Positions 5,607-5,813 of a stretch of DNA of 5,813 bases are shown piece by piece. Positions within the stretch are counted from its first letter, which is position 1. The number at the start of each line of letters is the position of its first letter. The stretch is from Candidatus Krumholzibacteriia bacterium (GTDB lineage: Bacteria; Krumholzibacteriota; Krumholzibacteriia; LZORAL124-64-63). The position numbers were made by a program, and so were the translations under genes. The stretch covers positions 1 to 5,813 of the forward strand of contig DAOWLV010000225.1 in the NCBI GenBank assembly GCA_030643455.1. Reading direction: 5' to 3'. The notes beneath the pieces are model-generated. The model searched no databases, was not told the origin of the DNA, and saw nothing but the letters and a program-made list of their open reading frames with translations.

Positions 5607-5612
5607 GGAGGG
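5607..5612 (+). promoter_or_regulatory. Ribosome binding site of the secreted protein gene
   Basis: GGAGGG at 5607-5612 lies 4 nt before TTG 5617-5619 (5 nt if only GGAGG is counted). The alternative ATG at 5656 has only a distant AGAGG, so the TTG start is favoured. Confidence 0.6.
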
Positions 5613-5616
5613 TATC

Positions 5617-5813
5617 TTGATTCCGAGCAATATCACCAGAGGCCGCTCATTTTTTATGGGCCGTGCCGCCGCCGTTGTTTTGTGCCTGGCAGTCGGCCTA
5701 TCCACCCCCGCGCTGGCCCAGAATTTTCAGCAGCAACACCATTTCGAAATAGATGTGGATGCCGGAACAGCGGATCGGCTGGACAAGCCCGTCGACGCGG
5801 CCATCGACCTGAC
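5617..5813 (+). CDS. Secreted protein of unknown function, N-terminal part (partial, cut by right edge)
   Basis: 65 complete codons are visible. A Sec signal peptide is clear: an n-region with R8, R10 and R16, a hydrophobic core AAAVVLCLAVGL at 17-28, and a STPALA|Q cleavage site after residue 34 (signal peptidase I; the only cysteine is in the core and is not a lipobox). The mature start is glutamine/histidine-rich (QNFQQQHH), then FEIDVDAGTADRLDKPVDAAIDL. A motif of the type 'DAG-x-x-DR-x-x-x-PV' resembles, from memory only, the first strands of secreted carbohydrate-active or DUF-type proteins of large size; this is not enough to name a function. The start is TTG 5617 with GGAGGG ahead of it. 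ATG 5656 would give a shorter signal peptide that could also work. It has its own strong promoter and a long leader, so it is probably regulated independently of the flippase. Confidence 0.7.
   Translation, partial: MIPSNITRGRSFFMGRAAAVVLCLAVGLSTPALAQNFQQQHHFEIDVDAGTADRLDKPVDAAIDL

Larger units (their letters stand above)
5348..5616. other. Non-coding intergenic region, AT-rich, with promoter and operator-like elements
   Basis: This stretch separates the flippase from the secreted protein gene. It contains the hairpin at 5354-5370, a near-consensus promoter at 5407-5435, a G7 run at 5448-5454, an 11-codon ORF at 5455-5490, overlapping small hairpins at 5483-5510, and GTTGAC boxes at 5523-5565. 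I recognise no known riboswitch or RNA family in it, and no convincing conserved protein. Confidence 0.6.

Noticed and set aside
5442..5616. Known riboswitch (c-di-GMP, fluoride, guanidine, ZTP and similar) in the leader
   Set aside because: I could not match the conserved core of any of these classes by eye, and the visible stems are too short.

Overview
The window is GC-rich, has short intergenic gaps within one operon, and carries a cell-envelope glycan locus: nucleotide-sugar genes, a lipid-linked oligosaccharide flippase and the start of a secreted protein with a Sec signal peptide. This suggests a Gram-negative or at least envelope-glycan-producing bacterium. The sequence alone does not fix the lineage. 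No RNA gene, CRISPR array, insertion sequence or att site was found.

Layout. Positions 1-3449 hold a four-gene operon on the minus strand. Read in the direction of transcription it is: rfbF-type glucose-1-phosphate cytidylyltransferase (3449-2667), an extended SDR epimerase/dehydratase (2626-1586), a TylC3/TcaB9-like sugar C-methyltransferase (1581-322), and a second zinc-finger-type SAM methyltransferase (304 to beyond the left edge). Gaps are 40, 4 and 17 nt. Positions 3450-3769 are an AT-rich divergent control region with a sigma-70-like promoter for the minus operon, several A/T tracts and two short palindromes. Positions 3770-5347 encode a Wzx-like MOP-superfamily flippase on the plus strand. 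Positions 5348-5616 are non-coding: a small hairpin after the flippase, a near-consensus sigma-70 promoter (TTGAAT-N17-TATAAT), a leader of about 175 nt with an 11-codon ORF and alternative hairpins, and three GTTGAC boxes. At 5617 a gene for a secreted protein starts at a TTG and runs off the right edge.

How it fits together (inference from family knowledge). RfbF makes CDP-glucose. A 4,6-dehydratase not present in the window would make the 4-keto-6-deoxy sugar. The C-methyltransferase and SDR would branch and then epimerise or reduce it. The flippase would move a lipid-linked glycan containing such a sugar across the inner membrane. The final sugar is not predictable from this window. The least explained part is the 5348-5616 leader and operator-like region in front of the secreted protein gene.
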